IMG/VR virus record: IMGVR_UViG_3300046616_000070
Coordinates: 1 to 44,243 of that record
Direction: 5' to 3' (one strand)
DNA from: a virus
Length of the DNA stretch: 44,243 nt
Shown in pieces: positions 22,314 to 29,900 of the stretch. Numbering within the stretch: the stretch's first letter is position 1; every line of letters starts with the position of its first letter. Made by a program: the position numbers and the translations under genes. The notes below the pieces were generated by a model. That model was not told where the DNA came from. It searched no databases and worked only from the letters and a program-made list of their open reading frames with translations.

Positions 22314-23075
22314 ATGGCAAATGCAAAGCGTCCGCAGGCTCCCAAGGGCACGACCTTCAAGGGCATCTTCAAGTGGCCGAAGCTGACCGAACCTGACTAC
22401 GGTTCGAAGGAGTTCCCCAAGCCCAACGGCGAGTTCAGCACCAAGCTGGTCGGTCGCATGGATGATCCAGACGTGCAGGCGTTCATCGCCAAGTGGCAGC
22501 CGCTGCACGACGAAGCCATCGAGCGGGCCAAGGAAGAGTTCAAGGCCCTCAAGGTCGATGTCCGCAAGAAGCTCAAGGAAGTCACCGTCAACCCGCTCTA
22601 CACTGAGCTGTACGACGAAGAGACCGAAGAGCCGACCGGCGAAGTCGAGTTCAAGTTCACGATGCAGTACAGCGGCGAATACAAGTCTGGTCCGAAGCAG
22701 GGCAAGAAGTGGTACCGCCGTCCCGGCATCTTCGACGCCAAGGGCAACGAGATGAAGCCGACACCGTCCATCTGGGGCGGCACCAAGGGCCGCGTCGCGT
22801 TCGAGGTTGGCCTGAACAAAGAGAACATGCCCGGCTACTTCATCCCCGGCACCGGCGCTGCGGGCCTGACCCTGCGTCTGCAGGCAGCTCGCATCCTCGA
22901 ACTGGTCAGCGAAGGCCAGCGTGACGCCAACAGCTACGGCTTCGGCGAAGAGGAAGAGGGTTACGAATACGACCCGTCCTCGGTCGCATCGAACGACGAC
23001 GCTGGCACCACCGATCAGACGGATGGTGAAGCGGGTGGCGAAGGCAACGACGCTGGCTCGAACCCCGACTTCTAA
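22314..23075 (+). CDS. Single-stranded DNA-binding protein, T7 gp2.5-like
   Basis: 253 aa; AAGGAA upstream of the ATG. The N-terminal KGTTFKGIFKWPKLTEPDYGS and central WGGTKGRVAFEVG match the gp2.5 family OB-fold. The C-terminal 45 residues are acidic and end in NPDF; a terminal Phe on an acidic tail is the mark of gp2.5 and contacts the polymerase and helicase. It is followed by overlapping endonuclease I, as in T7 (gp2.5 then gp3). Confidence 0.85.
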   Translation: MANAKRPQAPKGTTFKGIFKWPKLTEPDYGSKEFPKPNGEFSTKLVGRMDDPDVQAFIAKWQPLHDEAIERAKEEFKALKVDVRKKLKEVTVNPLYTELYDEETEEPTGEVEFKFTMQYSGEYKSGPKQGKKWYRRPGIFDAKGNEMKPTPSIWGGTKGRVAFEVGLNKENMPGYFIPGTGAAGLTLRLQAARILELVSEGQRDANSYGFGEEEEGYEYDPSSVASNDDAGTTDQTDGEAGGEGNDAGSNPDF

Positions 23076-23502
23076 GCTTCGGGGAATTGTTGAGGGCTAC
23101 CGCAGCGGTCTTGAAGAGAAGGTCGCTGCGCAGCTCGCATCCCTTGAGGTGCCCGCTCACTACGAGCAGTACAAACTGAACTACGAAGTCCCGGCCCGTA
23201 AGGCCACCTACACTCCAGACTTCGTGCTCCCCAACGGGATCATCATCGAGACCAAGGGTCGCTTCGTCACCGCTGATCGCAAGAAGCATCAGCTCGTGAA
23301 GGCAAGTCACCCGCAGCTCGACATCCGGTTCGTGTTCTCGAACCCCAACAACCGCATCGGCAAGAAGAGCGAGACCACATACGGCATGTGGTGCAGCAAG
23401 CTCGGCTTCCTCTTCGCCAAAGCATTCATCCCACGCGAGTGGGTGAACGAACCCGTGTGCCCGAAGCGGCTCGCGGCGAACGCAGCAGCGTTCAAGAAGT
23501 AA
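23023..23502 (+). CDS. Endonuclease I (Holliday junction resolvase), T7 gp3-like
   Basis: 159 aa from ATG 23023, the last in-frame ATG; T7 gp3 is 149 aa. GYRSGLEEKVAAQL, then YTPDFVLPNGIIIETKGRF (catalytic E and D of the T7 family: RSGLE..K, TPDF, ETKG) and DRKKH are clear. The start lies 53 bp inside the SSB gene and has no strong ribosome site, so translation may depend on coupling. The first 22 residues (MVKRVAKATTLARTPTSKLRG) are basic and not typical. It resolves branched DNA and degrades host DNA. Confidence 0.9.
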   Translation: MVKRVAKATTLARTPTSKLRGIVEGYRSGLEEKVAAQLASLEVPAHYEQYKLNYEVPARKATYTPDFVLPNGIIIETKGRFVTADRKKHQLVKASHPQLDIRFVFSNPNNRIGKKSETTYGMWCSKLGFLFAKAFIPREWVNEPVCPKRLAANAAAFKK

Positions 23503-23507
23503 CGACC

Positions 23508-23529
23508 GGGGAGGGCACAGGCTCTCCCC
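23508..23529 (+). terminator. GC-rich hairpin without T-run after endonuclease I
   Basis: GGGGAG (23508-23513) pairs with CTCCCC (23524-23529) around a 10-base loop. No T-run follows, so it may be an RNA processing or stability element rather than a terminator. Confidence 0.4.
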
Positions 23530-23571
23530 ACCATCTCAGCTCATAAGCATCCACTGGAAAGAGAACTACAC

Positions 23572-23991
23572 ATGACGAACAAGATCAATCTCGGCGACTG
23601 CGTTGAAGTGCTCGACACCAATGACAACCGCTCGTCCTCCACGTTCAAGACCAGCATCGGCAAGCGCTTCATTGTCGATGGGGTTCGCGGCAACTTCCTC
23701 AGCCTGCGCGGCGTGAAGCGTAAGGGCTGGAGCATGGGCCGCTTCAAGGTCGTCTCGCCGAACTATCCGAAGGCGGACGAGGTCGTCGTCGGCCAGTACA
23801 TCATCATCCTCCGCGATGAGAACGGTGTGCTGCTCCCGGCGAAGAACCCGAAGGTCTACCTGACCGACACGCAAGCCATGAAGATCGGCGAGGTGATGGC
23901 CAAGAAGCACGGCGGCACCTTCCAAGTGTTCAAGGCCATCGGCGAATACGACATGCCGAAGATCACCGCCCCGACCTTCCGCAAGCTCTGA
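23572..23991 (+). CDS. Hypothetical protein in the replication module
   Basis: 139 aa; GGAAAGAG precedes the ATG. The first half is a small beta-barrel-like segment (GDCVEVLDTNDN...FIVDGVRGNFLSLRGVKRKGWSMGRFKVV); the second half reads DEVVVGQYIIILRDENG and ends in a helical basic tail. An SH3-like fold is possible. No family recognised. It lies between endonuclease I and a HTH-type gene. Confidence 0.65.
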   Translation: MTNKINLGDCVEVLDTNDNRSSSTFKTSIGKRFIVDGVRGNFLSLRGVKRKGWSMGRFKVVSPNYPKADEVVVGQYIIILRDENGVLLPAKNPKVYLTDTQAMKIGEVMAKKHGGTFQVFKAIGEYDMPKITAPTFRKL

Positions 23992-24039
23992 TCCCGCCAA
24001 CAGCTCACACAACAGCAACCTCTTAAGGAACCATCACAC

Positions 24040-24276
24040 ATGGCAAAAGACTTCCGCATGGTCGGCAACAAGCCCCAGACCCACATGCTCCTCGATCACT
24101 TCTCGGACAAGTCGTCCATCACTGCAGTCGAGGCGGCGGCGCTGTATCGCATCCGCTCGCTGTCCCGTCGCATCGTCGATCTGTCGAACGATGGCCACCG
24201 CTTCTCCAAGCAGCACAGTGTGGACCCGACCGGGCAGCGTTACGTTCGCTATCACTACCTCGGAGCGTCTGCCTAA
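24040..24276 (+). CDS. HTH-domain protein (HTH_39-like)
   Basis: 78 aa. TQMLL-type start PQTHMLLDHFSDKSSITAVEAAALYRIRSLSRRIVDLSNDGHRF followed by RYVRYHYL resembles the small phage HTH_39 family, where a helix-turn-helix (SITAVEAAALYRI-SLSRRI) is followed by a beta hairpin. TTAAGGAA lies upstream of the ATG. It could regulate middle genes or bind host DNA. Confidence 0.6.
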   Translation: MAKDFRMVGNKPQTHMLLDHFSDKSSITAVEAAALYRIRSLSRRIVDLSNDGHRFSKQHSVDPTGQRYVRYHYLGASA

Positions 24277-24818
24277 TGTGGAAGCGCTTCACCGCACTGA
24301 CCATCGCACTCTCCCTCGCTCTCGCCACCACGGCGGGAGCACGGGCAGGCACCAGCAGCTTCTCCAGTTCGCGGAGTTCGTTCTCCAGCTCGTCGAGCTA
24401 CCGGAGCACGCCAAGCTACTCCTCGCCGAACATGCGCGTCACTCCCAGCTACACCGCTCCAAAGGCGAGTGTGCCAAGCGTGCCCGCACCGAAGCTGAGC
24501 GGCACCGGCATCACGCCACCGGCAGCAGCACCCACCGTGCAGAGCAAGCCTGCCGATACCACGGCCTCGCGCCGCTGGTGGTCATCCTCGACGAGCACGC
24601 CAGCCAAGCCCAGCTACACGCCATCGGCACCGGTAGCTCCAGCGCCCGTCGTGGTGCAGCAGAGCGGTAGCTCGTGGACTACGTGGCTCTTCGCATGGTG
24701 GCTCTTCTCCGATCACAAGAAGGCCGAGGCCAAGCCTGCAGAGGCAAAGGGCCAGGTCGAGAAGTGTGATCCCAAAGCGACCATCGCCGAGAAAGTCTGC
24801 AAGGAAGGAAGCAAGTAA
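24276..24818 (+). CDS. Exported serine-rich protein with C-terminal hydrophobic segment
   Basis: 180 aa, TAATG overlap. A typical signal peptide (MWKRFTALTIALSLALATTAGARA) is followed by a long Ser-rich stretch (TSSFSSSRSSFSSSSSYRS), Pro/Ala-rich linkers, then a hydrophobic GSSWTTWLFAWWLFSDHKK and a charged tail with two cysteines (CDPKATIAEKVC). Low complexity and a signal peptide are unusual in a replication module. It may act at the cell envelope, for example in superinfection exclusion; this is an inference. No family recognised. Confidence 0.65.
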   Translation: MWKRFTALTIALSLALATTAGARAGTSSFSSSRSSFSSSSSYRSTPSYSSPNMRVTPSYTAPKASVPSVPAPKLSGTGITPPAAAPTVQSKPADTTASRRWWSSSTSTPAKPSYTPSAPVAPAPVVVQQSGSSWTTWLFAWWLFSDHKKAEAKPAEAKGQVEKCDPKATIAEKVCKEGSK

Positions 24819-24821
24819 CGC

Positions 24822-25094
24822 ATGCGCTACAAAGAACTGACGGCAGCACTGAAAGCTGCAGGACATCTCGACGCCCTCAAGCTGGTCGAGGGCATGTACG
24901 TCAAGCAGAAGCGACGCCCGATGCGCATGAGTGGTCGACACCTGACCATGGAGGATGCCGTTGCGATCCACAAACTGTATCGCTTCACGCGGCTGAACCA
25001 TGGACAGATCGCCAATCAGCTCGGACTGAACATCGGTCAGGTGACGCACGTCCTGAATGCGGAAGCCTTCCCCGAGGCTGCGCGGCATGCATGA
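24822..25094 (+). CDS. HTH-like hypothetical protein
   Basis: 90 aa. The C-terminal half MEDAVAIHKLYRFTRLNHGQIANQLGLNIGQVTHVLNAEAFP reads as a helix-turn-helix (HGQIANQLGLNIGQVTHVL), close to resolvase or sigma-region-4-type HTH. The N-terminal half is helical and basic. Likely DNA-binding; target unknown. Confidence 0.6.
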   Translation: MRYKELTAALKAAGHLDALKLVEGMYVKQKRRPMRMSGRHLTMEDAVAIHKLYRFTRLNHGQIANQLGLNIGQVTHVLNAEAFPEAARHA

Positions 25095-25278
25095 CACCCA
25101 CCGCGACCATCCCGCCCGACGCCTTCGCCCCCAACGGGTGAAGCTCGTCGAGTATCTCCTGCGCAAACGTGGTCGGTTCTACTACGGAGCCGCCGACGAG
25201 TTCATCGATCAGGTTGGCAAGTTTCATCCTGACGTGCTGCGCGATGCCGACGCGATCCTAGAAGCGATTGGTGTCTGA
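25087..25278 (+). CDS. Hypothetical protein
   Basis: 63 aa, starting 8 bp inside the end of the previous gene. Basic N-terminus (HDTHRDHPARRLRPQRVKLVEYLLRKRGRF) and acidic helical C-terminus. The end overlaps the primase start by 8 bp. No family recognised. Confidence 0.5.
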   Translation: MHDTHRDHPARRLRPQRVKLVEYLLRKRGRFYYGAADEFIDQVGKFHPDVLRDADAILEAIGV

Positions 25279-26965
25279 CGACGACAGCGTCTTCGTCGCG
25301 AAGGAGCCATGCCCTGAGTGTGGCTCCCGCGACAACCTCGCTCGCTACTCCGATGGCCACGCCTTCTGCTTCGGTTGCTCTCACTGGGAGCCGCCGACAG
25401 ACGGCAGCGGCGAGCGCCCCCAGCAAACCGAAAGGAGACAAGTGTCAGGCTTGATTGATGCAGGCGACTTCATTGCGCTAGGCAAACGACAACTATCCGA
25501 AGAAGACTGCCGCAAGGCGGGCTACTCAGTCTCCACCTTCCGAGGACAGCCTGTCCAGATCGCGGCCATCAAGGACCCGATGACAGGCGAGACCATCGCC
25601 CAGAAGGTCAGGCTCCCCAACAAGGACTTCCTGTATCTCGGCGAGACCAAGGATGATCCGTTCTATCTGCAGCATCTCTGGAAGGACGGCGGCAAGCGCG
25701 TCGTCATCACAGAAGGCGAAGTGGACGCGGTCACCGTCCTGAAAATTCAACAACACAAGTGGCCCGTCGTCTCCATCACGAAGGGCGTCAAGGGCGCTAA
25801 GAAGCAGATACAGCAGCAGCTCAAGTGGCTCGACAAGTTCGACGAAGTCGTCCTGATGTTCGACAACGACGAAGAGCACACGCGGCCAGATGGTACCAAG
25901 TGGTATCCCGGTCAAGACACTGCTATCGACTGCGCGTCGGTGTTCAAGCCCGGCAAGTGCAAGATCGCACGGCTCCCGCTCAAGGATGCCAGCGACATGC
26001 ACACTGCAGGCCGCGACGATGAAGTCGTCACCGCGATCTGGAACGCCAAGACCTATCGCCCTGACGGTGTCGTCACCATCGCTGAGGTGCGTGATGCGGT
26101 GCTGCGGGACCCGGAGCAGGGCTTCCCATGGTTCTCCGAGGAACTGACCAAGCAAACCTACGGTCGCCGCCTCGGTGAGATCAGCACGTTCGGCGCAGGC
26201 ACAGGCGTCGGCAAGACCGACTTCCTGACTGAGCAGATGCAGTTCGACATGGTGCAGCTCGGCCAGCCCATCGGCGTGTTCTCGCTCGAACAGCAGCCAG
26301 CGGAGACCGTCAAGCGGCTCGCCGGCAAACAGGCGGGCAAGCGTTTCCACATCCCGTCATCGGATGAGAACGCATGGTCGAAGGATGAGCTGATCGCATC
26401 GCTCGATGTGATGGAAGCTGGCGGCAAGCTGTTCATGTACGACAGCTTCGGTGCCACTGACTGGGGCATCATCCAGACCACCATCCGCTTCTTGCACCAC
26501 AGCGAAGGCGTGAAGCTCTTCTACGTCGATCACCTCACCGGCCTCGCGGCTGCAGAGAGTGACGAGAAGACGGGCATCGAGCGCATCATGGCCGAGATGG
26601 CAGCGCTGGTGAAAGAGCTGAACATCCACATCCATCTGGTGTCGCACCTCGCCACGCCAGAGGGCAAGCCTCACGAAGAGGGCGGTCGCGTCATGATCCG
26701 TCACTTCAAGGGCTCGCGCTCGATTGGCTTCTGGAGCCACAGCATGTTCGGCATGGAGCGCGACCAGCAAGCCGAGAGTGAAGTGCTGCGGACAATCACC
26801 ACGTTCCGCATCCTCAAGCACCGCCCCGATGGTTCGAAAGTCGGGAAGTGCGTCTACTTCGGATACGACAGCGAGATCGGACGATTGTTCGAGACCGAGT
26901 TACCCGAAGAGGTCAACGACAATCCATTCCAAGGCAAAGCCGAAGGGAGCAATACCGATTTCTGA
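25271..26965 (+). CDS. DNA primase-helicase, T7 gp4-like (long form)
   Basis: 564 aa from GTG 25271 (T7 gp4A is 566). The zinc finger is PCPECGSRDNLARYSDGHAFCFGC (CxxC...CxxC) preceded by SDDDSVF as in T7. The RNA-polymerase (TOPRIM) domain has ITEGEVDAVTV and MFDNDEEH. The helicase has Walker A GAGTGVGKTD (K315; T7 K318) and VDHLTG with IHLVSHL. The C-terminus is acidic. An internal GTG with a strong ribosome site (25442) would give the helicase-only form. Confidence 0.95.
   Translation: MSDDDSVFVAKEPCPECGSRDNLARYSDGHAFCFGCSHWEPPTDGSGERPQQTERRQVSGLIDAGDFIALGKRQLSEEDCRKAGYSVSTFRGQPVQIAAIKDPMTGETIAQKVRLPNKDFLYLGETKDDPFYLQHLWKDGGKRVVITEGEVDAVTVLKIQQHKWPVVSITKGVKGAKKQIQQQLKWLDKFDEVVLMFDNDEEHTRPDGTKWYPGQDTAIDCASVFKPGKCKIARLPLKDASDMHTAGRDDEVVTAIWNAKTYRPDGVVTIAEVRDAVLRDPEQGFPWFSEELTKQTYGRRLGEISTFGAGTGVGKTDFLTEQMQFDMVQLGQPIGVFSLEQQPAETVKRLAGKQAGKRFHIPSSDENAWSKDELIASLDVMEAGGKLFMYDSFGATDWGIIQTTIRFLHHSEGVKLFYVDHLTGLAAAESDEKTGIERIMAEMAALVKELNIHIHLVSHLATPEGKPHEEGGRVMIRHFKGSRSIGFWSHSMFGMERDQQAESEVLRTITTFRILKHRPDGSKVGKCVYFGYDSEIGRLFETELPEEVNDNPFQGKAEGSNTDF
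25434..25444 (+). promoter_or_regulatory. Internal ribosome site and GTG start for a gp4B-like short helicase
   Basis: AAAGGAGACAAGTG: the GTG at 25442 is in frame (codon 58) with GGAG at optimal distance. The product of 507 aa would start SGLIDAGDF and lack the zinc finger. T7 makes gp4B from codon 64 in the same way. The internal site is stronger than the one for the long form. Confidence 0.75.
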
Positions 26966-27026
26966 CAAGTGCGAACCGCTTCACAAAGCTGGACCGCTGG
27001 ACCTGCGCATCACTCGCGCGGGTCCG

Positions 27027-27137
27027 ATGATCCTGATCACCACCCTAGACGGCGACGAGGTTGTCGCTGAGCAAGTCATCGCCCGCGAAGGCGTCCCGTC
27101 ATTCATCAAAGCATTGCGCGAGGTGGCCGGTGTCTAA
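27027..27137 (+). CDS. Small hypothetical protein, start uncertain
   Basis: 36 aa from the only in-frame ATG: MILITTLDGDEVVAEQVIAREG then FIKALREVAGV. The frame is open upstream to 26958 and may use an unusual start (ATT 26958, with GGGAG 9-13 bases before), which would add ISDKCEPLHKAGPLDLRITRAGP. The coding-like sequence in that extension favours the longer form. The stop overlaps the next GTG. Confidence 0.45.
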   Translation: MILITTLDGDEVVAEQVIAREGVPSFIKALREVAGV

Positions 27138-27339
27138 GGTCCCCAACGTATTCGCGCTAAGCGCCCATGAGAACGTGCGCGTGGCTATCGACGACAACGA
27201 GATCATCATTGGCGTCCCCGATGAAAAGGCCGTCGTGATCCCGATCCTCCTCTTCGCACACATCGTGCAGAGCATCGACCAACTCTGCATCGCAAACAAC
27301 ATCCTCATTGAAGAAGCGGCTCTGGTAACTAAGCATTGA
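27130..27339 (+). CDS. Hypothetical protein before DNA polymerase
   Basis: 69 aa, GTG start overlapping the previous stop by 8 bp. Beta-rich first half (NVRVAIDDNEIIIGVPDEKAVVIP), helical second half (LLFAHIVQSIDQLCIANNILIEEAALVTKH). The stop overlaps the polymerase TTG start (TTGA). No family recognised. Confidence 0.55.
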   Translation: MSKVPNVFALSAHENVRVAIDDNEIIIGVPDEKAVVIPILLFAHIVQSIDQLCIANNILIEEAALVTKH

Positions 27340-29303
27340 GATATGACTTCGACTGCGAGACGGACGGCCTTCTTGAAGAGCTGACCGTTACCCACTCTCT
27401 GGTGCTCGGAGACATCGATAAGGGCACCACACATTCCTTCTGCGACCAACCGAACTACCCCAAGGTTGACGAAGGTCTACGCGAGCTGATGGACGCGGAC
27501 TTCATCTGCGGCCACAACGTCATCAAGTTCGACATCCCGGCACTGCAGAAAGTCTACCCGTGGTTCAAGCCACGCGGTGAAGTGCAGGACACGCTGGTCC
27601 TGTCACGCCTCATCAAGGCGGACATCAAGGATGACGACTTCGCCTTCGCCAAGAAGATGGAGCGACGCGGCACTCCGCACTTGTTCCCCAAGCACATGAT
27701 CGGCAAGCACTCGCTCGAAAGCTGGGGCTACCGCCTCGGTGAATGGAAGGGTGACTACTCCGATGCCCGCAAGAAGCTCGCGAAAGAGCAGGGCATCAAG
27801 GACAAGGCCGAGATCATGCGCTTCGTCTGGGGCTCATGGAATAAGGAGATGCAGGACTACTGCGAGCAGGACGTTGCTGTCACTCGCAAGCTGCGTGAGT
27901 TCTTCTGGGCCAAGCTGCAAGATGGATGGGGTGAGCACTGCGTTGAGCTGGAGCACGAGGTTGCGTGGCTGATCGCCCGGCAAGAACGCTACGGCGTCGG
28001 CTTCGACGAACCGGCTGCTGCCAAGTTCTACGCCACGCTCGTCGGCCACCAGCAGAAACTGGACAATGAGCTACAGCGCTCGTTCCCGCCGAAGACCGTC
28101 GAGACTGTGTTCATCCCCAAGGTGAACAACAAGAAGATGGGCTATGTGAAGGGCCAGCCGTTCATCAAGCGGCAGATCGTCCCGTTCAACCCCGGCTCCC
28201 GTCAGCAGCTCGCTGAGCGACTGGAGGCACTGGGCTGGAAGCCACAGACCTACGGCAAGGACGGCATCCCGACCATCGACGACGAAGTGTTGAAGAGCCT
28301 GCCATATCCCGAAGTGGCTCCGCTCAAGGACTACTACGTTATCGAGAAGCGCCTCGGTGCACTCGCCAACGGCAAGCAGGCGTGGCTCAAGAATTGTCGC
28401 GGCGGTCGCATCTATCCTGAGGTGATCACCAACGGCGCAGTCACCGGACGCATGACGCATCGCGTCGTGGTCAACGTCCCCGGCGCCATCGACAAGAAGA
28501 CGGGCGAGAAGCAGCTCTACGGTCTCGAATGCCGTGCGCTGTTCATTCCAAAGAAGGGCAACATCCAAGTCGGCTGCGACGCTGACAGCTTGGAAGGCCG
28601 CGTCATGGGCCACTACATGGGCTTCTATGACGGCGGCGCTTACGCCACCTCGCTGCTCTACGGCAACAAGGCCGAAGGCACCGACAACCACTCGCGCACT
28701 GCTGCGGCGCTGGCGAAGTGGAAGTGTCACCGCGAGACGGCGAAGACCTACTTCTATGCTCTGGTCTACGGTGCGTTCGACGCCAAGCTGGGTGAAATCC
28801 TCGGCGCGACCGGCAGCAAGAAGGCCAAGGAAGCTGTCGGCAAGGAAAGCCGTGAAGCTGTGATGAAGGGCATCCCCGGTCTCGACAGGCTGGTGAATGC
28901 GCTCACATCGAAGGCAAAGGCCAACGGCTTCATCATGGGCCTCGACGGTCGCAAGCTCCGCGTCCGTTCGGCTCACGCCATCCTGAATACGCTGTTCCAG
29001 TCCGCTGGTGCCATCGTCATGAAGGAAGCTGCCATCATCCTCGACACCGAACTGTGCGGCGTGAAGCCAAGCGTGATCGGCAAGATGGGTGCGGAAGCGG
29101 CGACCAAGCTTCGCCCTGGCACCGACTATGAGTTCATGTTGAACTACCATGACGAATGGCAGCTCGACGTTCCCCCTCACAACAAGGACACGGTAGCAAC
29201 GGCGGCAACTGATGCCATCCGTAAAGCTGGCGAGTTCTACAAGTTCCGTTGCCCGCTCAAAGGCAACGCGGATATCGGCGATAGCTGGGCCGCAACGCAC
29301 TGA
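27336..29303 (+). CDS. DNA polymerase I-type, T7 gp5-like
   Basis: 655 aa from TTG 27336 (T7 gp5 is 704). The 3'-5' exonuclease has YDFDCETDGL (D6, E8), CGHNVIKFD and YCEQDVAVTRKL. The polymerase has motif A CDADSLEGR (D415), motif B RETAKTYFYALVYGA and motif C YHDEWQ (D606). The segment between exonuclease and palm, where T7 carries its roughly 76-residue thioredoxin-binding loop, is only about 35-40 residues here, which accounts for most of the size difference. The TTG start is fixed by the exonuclease motif at residue 4. Confidence 0.96.
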   Translation: MRYDFDCETDGLLEELTVTHSLVLGDIDKGTTHSFCDQPNYPKVDEGLRELMDADFICGHNVIKFDIPALQKVYPWFKPRGEVQDTLVLSRLIKADIKDDDFAFAKKMERRGTPHLFPKHMIGKHSLESWGYRLGEWKGDYSDARKKLAKEQGIKDKAEIMRFVWGSWNKEMQDYCEQDVAVTRKLREFFWAKLQDGWGEHCVELEHEVAWLIARQERYGVGFDEPAAAKFYATLVGHQQKLDNELQRSFPPKTVETVFIPKVNNKKMGYVKGQPFIKRQIVPFNPGSRQQLAERLEALGWKPQTYGKDGIPTIDDEVLKSLPYPEVAPLKDYYVIEKRLGALANGKQAWLKNCRGGRIYPEVITNGAVTGRMTHRVVVNVPGAIDKKTGEKQLYGLECRALFIPKKGNIQVGCDADSLEGRVMGHYMGFYDGGAYATSLLYGNKAEGTDNHSRTAAALAKWKCHRETAKTYFYALVYGAFDAKLGEILGATGSKKAKEAVGKESREAVMKGIPGLDRLVNALTSKAKANGFIMGLDGRKLRVRSAHAILNTLFQSAGAIVMKEAAIILDTELCGVKPSVIGKMGAEAATKLRPGTDYEFMLNYHDEWQLDVPPHNKDTVATAATDAIRKAGEFYKFRCPLKGNADIGDSWAATH

Positions 29304-29316
29304 CCCGGAAGGGTTC

Positions 29317-29712
29317 GTGTACATCATCACCAACCCGGCATGGCCATCCCACTGCAAGATCGGCAAGGCACTCGTCATGAAAGACCGCGTGAAGGTCTAT
29401 CAGACGGGCTCGCCTTACCGTGACTACAGGGTAGTCGCACATGCGTTCTTCGATGATCGCAAGGCGGCTGAGGCTGAACTGCACGAGCAACTAAGGGGCC
29501 ACCGCGTCGGCAAGACAGAGTGGTTCTTCATCCATCCCGATGACGCCAGCGCGATGCTGCGTCGCATCTCCCGAAGGAAGAAACGACATGAGCGAACACG
29601 ATCAACGCGAATGGTCAAACGACCTCCGAAACAAGTACGGCATCGCGGAACCAATCGAACCCGAAACACTCGCGGACCTGATCCAAGACGCACGAGACGA
29701 GGCAAAGCGTGA
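29317..29712 (+). CDS. GIY-YIG/T5orf172-type nuclease-like protein
   Basis: 131 aa from GTG 29317 (GGAAGGG 4-10 bases upstream); ATG 29212 is a longer alternative overlapping the polymerase by 92 bp. FVYIITNPAWPSHCKIGKA, DRVKVYQTGSPYRDYRVV, AEAELHEQLRGHRVGKTEWFFI match the T5orf172 (GIY-YIG superfamily) pattern: Y..T in strand 1, KIG, and a late E. The last 40 residues are unusually Arg-rich and lie over another gene in a different frame (29588), so they may be unstructured. It may be a homing or DNA-degrading nuclease. Confidence 0.7.
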   Translation: MYIITNPAWPSHCKIGKALVMKDRVKVYQTGSPYRDYRVVAHAFFDDRKAAEAELHEQLRGHRVGKTEWFFIHPDDASAMLRRISRRKKRHERTRSTRMVKRPPKQVRHRGTNRTRNTRGPDPRRTRRGKA

Positions 29713-29722
29713 GAGCATCTGA
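29588..29722 (+). CDS. 44-aa acidic protein nested over the nuclease 3' end
   Basis: MSEHDQREWSNDLRNKYGIA then EPETLADLIQDARDEAKRESI, preceded by GAAGGAAG at good spacing. 125 bp overlap with the T5orf172-type gene in another frame. Acidic, helical composition is more protein-like than the Arg-rich overlapping tail. Function unknown. Confidence 0.55.
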   Translation: MSEHDQREWSNDLRNKYGIAEPIEPETLADLIQDARDEAKRESI

Positions 29723-29900
29723 ACTACACAACAAGATCACCGCGAAGATCGTCTTCCACAACAAGGCGAAGGTTGACGCGGCGAAGCTGGCACGGCGCTA
29801 CATGAACTGCCACGACTTCAATGAAGCTGCCCGCTGGGCTGATGCCGCGAAGGCGCATCGGTTCGCTGCAGACAGCCTGCGGGAATTGCTCGGTCAGTGA
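29709..29900 (+). CDS. Hypothetical helical protein
   Basis: 63 aa, GTG start overlapping both upstream stops. Ala-rich helices (AKVDAAKLARRYMNCHDFNEAARWADAAKAHRFAADSLRELLGQ). No family recognised. Its end overlaps the exonuclease GTG start by 4 bp (GTGA). Confidence 0.5.
   Translation: MRASELHNKITAKIVFHNKAKVDAAKLARRYMNCHDFNEAARWADAAKAHRFAADSLRELLGQ

Noticed and set aside
28071-29378. Long open frame on the minus strand (435 aa) over the DNA polymerase, and similar ones at 2304-3326, 37776-39158 and 19470-20417
   Set aside because: They lie antisense to unmistakable conserved genes, carry no recognisable motifs and arise from GC-rich codon bias in the opposite frame.
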